Part shown: piece by piece, positions 61,327-64,000 of the stretch
Layout of the letters: the number at the start of each line of letters is the position of its first letter
How positions within the stretch are numbered: position 1 is the stretch's first letter
Source of the DNA: Denitratisoma sp. DHT3
GTDB taxonomy: Bacteria > Pseudomonadota > Gammaproteobacteria > Burkholderiales > Rhodocyclaceae
NCBI RefSeq assembly: GCF_007833355.1
Contig: NZ_CP020914.1
Span: forward strand, 668,047 to 732,046
Direction: 5' to 3'
DNA: 64,000 nt
Translations under genes and position numbers: made by a program
The notes under the pieces: model-generated
Databases searched by the model: none
What the model saw: the letters and a program-made list of their open reading frames with translations, nothing else
What the model was told of the DNA's origin: nothing

Positions 61327-62799
61327 CTACAGGGGCGTATTGACGATCTCGGTAACGGCCAGCGTGGCGATGTCGCTGAGCTTTTCGGTCCGGGCGCCAT
61401 TCTGCTCCAGCAGCGACGACACCATGCAGAAGCTGGTGGGGACGAAGATGTCGCGGCCATCGGCGGTCCTGCGTCGCACCCCATAACGGATTTTCTGCCG
61501 ATCCTCGCTGGAAATCTTGCCGATCAGGCTCTTGGTGGCCCAAATGGCGCCGTGGCGGGCCAGGTCGGAGATCCGCGCCGCCTGATTGATGGTGTCGCCG
61601 AGGACCACGAATTCGATGCTGGTCGGCGTCTGGAAGGTGCCCAGCCATTCCTGGCCTTCGGTGATGCCGATGTTCAAGTACAACTCGTTGAGCCAGTTCT
61701 TGCGCAACTGCCAGGCCTTGCTGAGTTTTTGCATCTCCTGGCCGATTTCCTGGGCGCAGGCGATGGCGTTGGACAGATAGTCGCTGTCGGGCTGGGGAAA
61801 GAAATAGTAGACCAGGCCATCGCCCACATGCTTGCCGCAGGTGGCGCGGTACTTGCGGAAGATGGGGCCCATGGCGGTCCAGATTTCGTTGATCAGCTCG
61901 AAATATTCCTCGGGAGGCAGTTCCGAGCATATTTTGACCGAGCCTTGCAGGTCCGCCACCACCACCGCCAGCGGGGTGAGCACCGGCAGGCGGCGCTGGA
62001 GCAGGCCGCGTATCACTTCGTCGCGTCGGGAGAGGAATTCGAGCAGGGAGTCATGCTGCGAATGATCCGGCACGTAAACGATGAAAATGCCTTCCCGGAA
62101 AAAGGAGGCATAGACCTTGTAACGCTGCTGCCTCCCGGCCGCGTCCGCCAGGCTGATGGAGGCCTCGGCGACAGGCCTGACGGAGATGTCGTCGATTTGC
62201 TGGAGGCGCTGCTGCAATTGATTGGACAGTTCAATCGGTATGCCTTGACTGAGTTGGACCACCCCTCTGGGCGACAACCGGCCCTTGGCCAGTCCCAGAT
62301 GGAAATCCAGCAAGTCCCGCCAGTCGTCCCAGCAGCCCCGCGCTGCCAGGAGCCGGAACAGGCCCCGCTCCTCGCTGGTTGCGGGAAGGGAGGCGAGCCC
62401 GGCGAACAGTTGGGTCCGGGCGTGCTCGTTGAGCCAGGTCAGTTCGAAGTTGGGGCTCAACATGTAGGCCGGATGCGGCAGCTCGTCCAACGTGACCTTG
62501 ATGCCGGGAGAGACGGGGATCGGCGCTGAGCTTGCGCTCGGCGCCGGGGCCTCGCTGCTGGCGACCTCGGAGTGCAGTTGGGAGGCGATATTGACCATGC
62601 TGACCCCTTCCTGTTTCAGCTTCTGGATATGACGTACCCGTTCGATGGTGCTTTCGGGGAAGAATCCCAATTGGCGCGGTCCACGCGCGGCGCCCGGGTT
62701 CATCACGACCGGTCTGGATACCAATCCCTGGGCGATGTAGTTGTTGAGTGTCGCCCTCGAGATTCCGGTCGCATCCAGTATTTCCTTGCTGGAAAGCAT
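61327..62799 (-). CDS. MerR-type HTH - PAS-like - class III nucleotide cyclase
   Basis: This 490-aa soluble protein combines a DNA-binding and a cyclase module. Residues 1-75 are a MerR-like winged helix ('SSKEILDATGISRATLNNYI', 'TIERVRHIQKLKQEGVSM'). Residues about 105-255 form a PAS-like domain. Residues 275-465 are a class III adenylate/guanylate cyclase with both metal Asp (VADLQGS, D283; HVGDGLV, D327) and the transition-state Asn/Arg in GDTINQAARI, so it should be active. ATP specificity is likely but not certain. A three-copy 9-bp tandem repeat covers the leader up to the ribosome binding site. It is convergent with ppdK and divergent from tadA. Confidence 0.85.
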   Translation of the reverse strand: MLSSKEILDATGISRATLNNYIAQGLVSRPVVMNPGAARGPRQLGFFPESTIERVRHIQKLKQEGVSMVNIASQLHSEVASSEAPAPSASSAPIPVSPGIKVTLDELPHPAYMLSPNFELTWLNEHARTQLFAGLASLPATSEERGLFRLLAARGCWDDWRDLLDFHLGLAKGRLSPRGVVQLSQGIPIELSNQLQQRLQQIDDISVRPVAEASISLADAAGRQQRYKVYASFFREGIFIVYVPDHSQHDSLLEFLSRRDEVIRGLLQRRLPVLTPLAVVVADLQGSVKICSELPPEEYFELINEIWTAMGPIFRKYRATCGKHVGDGLVYYFFPQPDSDYLSNAIACAQEIGQEMQKLSKAWQLRKNWLNELYLNIGITEGQEWLGTFQTPTSIEFVVLGDTINQAARISDLARHGAIWATKSLIGKISSEDRQKIRYGVRRRTADGRDIFVPTSFCMVSSLLEQNGARTEKLSDIATLAVTEIVNTPL

Positions 62800-62805
62800 G
62801 TCGCC

Positions 62806-62832
62806 CCTTTATTCCCTTTATTCCCTTTATTC
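62806..62832 (-). repeat. Three perfect 9-bp tandem repeats at the cyclase ribosome binding site
   Basis: On the plus strand CCTTTATTC is repeated at 62806, 62815 and 62824. On the coding strand this is GAATAAAGG three times, and the last copy supplies the AAAGGGG ribosome binding site 6 nt before the ATG. Slippage would alter the leader but not the reading frame. Confidence 0.85.
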
Positions 62833-62943
62833 TTGCGTCCTGGGAAAGCTTTTTATTGGACAGTCCATGTGTATATTTAATCTGTCCAGATGATTTGTCA
62901 AGAGGAAATTGGGACATGTCATAATGCATTGATATTTCCGTAA

Positions 62944-63456
<513 letters not shown>

Positions 63457-64000
63457 ATGAGAATCAGAATTAGCATTCCATCACAACAGATTGAAATTTA
63501 TGATGATAGCGGCCTTCTTTCAAGGCGCTACCTGATCTCCACCGCGAAGAATGGCGCTGGCGAGCAGCGGGGAAGCTATCGGACGCCGCGTGGCCGGCAC
63601 CTGATCCGGGCCAAGATCGGCGGCGGCCAGCCGGAGAACACGGTCTTCGTGGGGCGGCGCCCGACCGGAGAAATCTGGACGCCGCAACTGGCGGCCGCCC
63701 ATCCCGGTCGGGACTGGATGCTGACCCGGATTCTCTGGCTCTCCGGGCGGGAGCCGGGGTTCAATCGCCTGGGCGAGGTGGATACCATGCGCCGCTACAT
63801 CTATCTCCACGGCAGTCCGGACACGGTGGAGATGGGGCAGCCGGGTTCCATCGGCTGCGTGCGCATGCGCAACCGCGACATCGTCGAACTGTTCGACCTG
63901 GTGCCGCCGTACACGCCGGTGGATATCGTCGAATTCCGGGTGCAGGACGGCGGTTGGGACGATCTGGCGGAGGGCGCCAGATCGGCGCGGGAAGCGGTCT
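63457..64000 (+). CDS. L,D-transpeptidase (YkuD family), 3' end outside window
   Basis: The gene starts at ATG 63457, right after the tadA stop, and is open to the end of the window (181 codons). It begins MRIRISIPSQQIEIYDDSGL and has the YkuD features 'RYLISTAKNGAGEQ', 'TPRGRHLIRAKIG' and 'IYLHGSPDTVEMGQPGSIGC' followed by VRMRN. The catalytic Cys is in SIGCVRM; the usual SHGC/STGC residue is Ile here, while the upstream His of HGSPD is present. No signal peptide is seen, so either the enzyme is exported differently or it acts in the cytoplasm. It would form 3-3 cross-links or attach proteins to peptidoglycan if periplasmic. Confidence 0.85.
   Translation, partial: MRIRISIPSQQIEIYDDSGLLSRRYLISTAKNGAGEQRGSYRTPRGRHLIRAKIGGGQPENTVFVGRRPTGEIWTPQLAAAHPGRDWMLTRILWLSGREPGFNRLGEVDTMRRYIYLHGSPDTVEMGQPGSIGCVRMRNRDIVELFDLVPPYTPVDIVEFRVQDGGWDDLAEGARSAREAV

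Overview
This 64 kb window is GC-rich chromosomal DNA with no phage, plasmid or CRISPR signature. Gene content and order point to a betaproteobacterium, most likely of the Rhodocyclales/Sterolibacteriaceae type. The supporting features are bioA and bioFHCD, rnfABCDGE-nth, recJ beside an RpfE-like gene, a CysB-family regulator next to ppiD, many chemoreceptors and several long GC-rich intergenic repeat families. This placement is inferred from gene content, not from a marker gene.

Layout. 1-2.4 kb: end of a chemoreceptor gene, then hypE and a NiCoT nickel permease. 2.5-9.25 kb: biotin synthesis (bioA, an Aer-like receptor, then the overlapping bioF-bioH-bioC-bioD operon). 9.4-13.7 kb, minus strand: an RpfE-like gene, recJ, a HIT protein and a detached mlaF. 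13.7-18 kb: a small membrane protein with a two-RCK potassium channel, then lolC-lolD, where a repeat has entered the 5' end of lolD. 18-23.5 kb: a signalling cluster with a large chemoreceptor, a DUF3391-chemoreceptor chimera and a divergent HTH-EAL-HDOD protein. 23.5-28.1 kb: comEC, rlmJ, an RluF-type pseudouridine synthase and tRNA-Asp. 28.1-33 kb: an accessory segment with recombinase and IS3 debris, an AT-rich acyltransferase gene, and a DUF2325 / 53-aa protein / DUF364 operon whose promoter is overlapped by a ModE-like palindrome. 33-42.7 kb: ppiD, cysB-type regulator, a Cys-rich exported protein, a GspE/PilB ATPase, and a moxR - PAS-GGDEF - coxE-like VWA operon with overlapping genes, then DUF1841 and nth. 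42.8-48.3 kb: the Rnf complex, with a repeat array between rnfA and rnfB. 48.5-57.8 kb: a patatin-like lipoprotein and a Cus-type Cu/Ag efflux locus (cusSR divergent from cusCBA) in which CusB carries a C-terminal CusF domain. 57.9-64 kb: a CheZ-like protein with a histone-H1-like tail, ppdK, a MerR-PAS-class III cyclase with a tandem repeat at its ribosome binding site, tadA and the start of an L,D-transpeptidase.

The least ordinary content is the signalling proteins with unusual domain combinations. These are the DUF3391-HAMP-MA chimera (an HD-GYP front half joined to a receptor back half), H1-tail-CheZ, MerR-PAS-cyclase, HTH-EAL-HDOD, and a diguanylate cyclase placed inside a MoxR/VWA operon. 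The probable molybdenum-responsive DUF2325/DUF364 operon is the best candidate for an uncharacterised small system.
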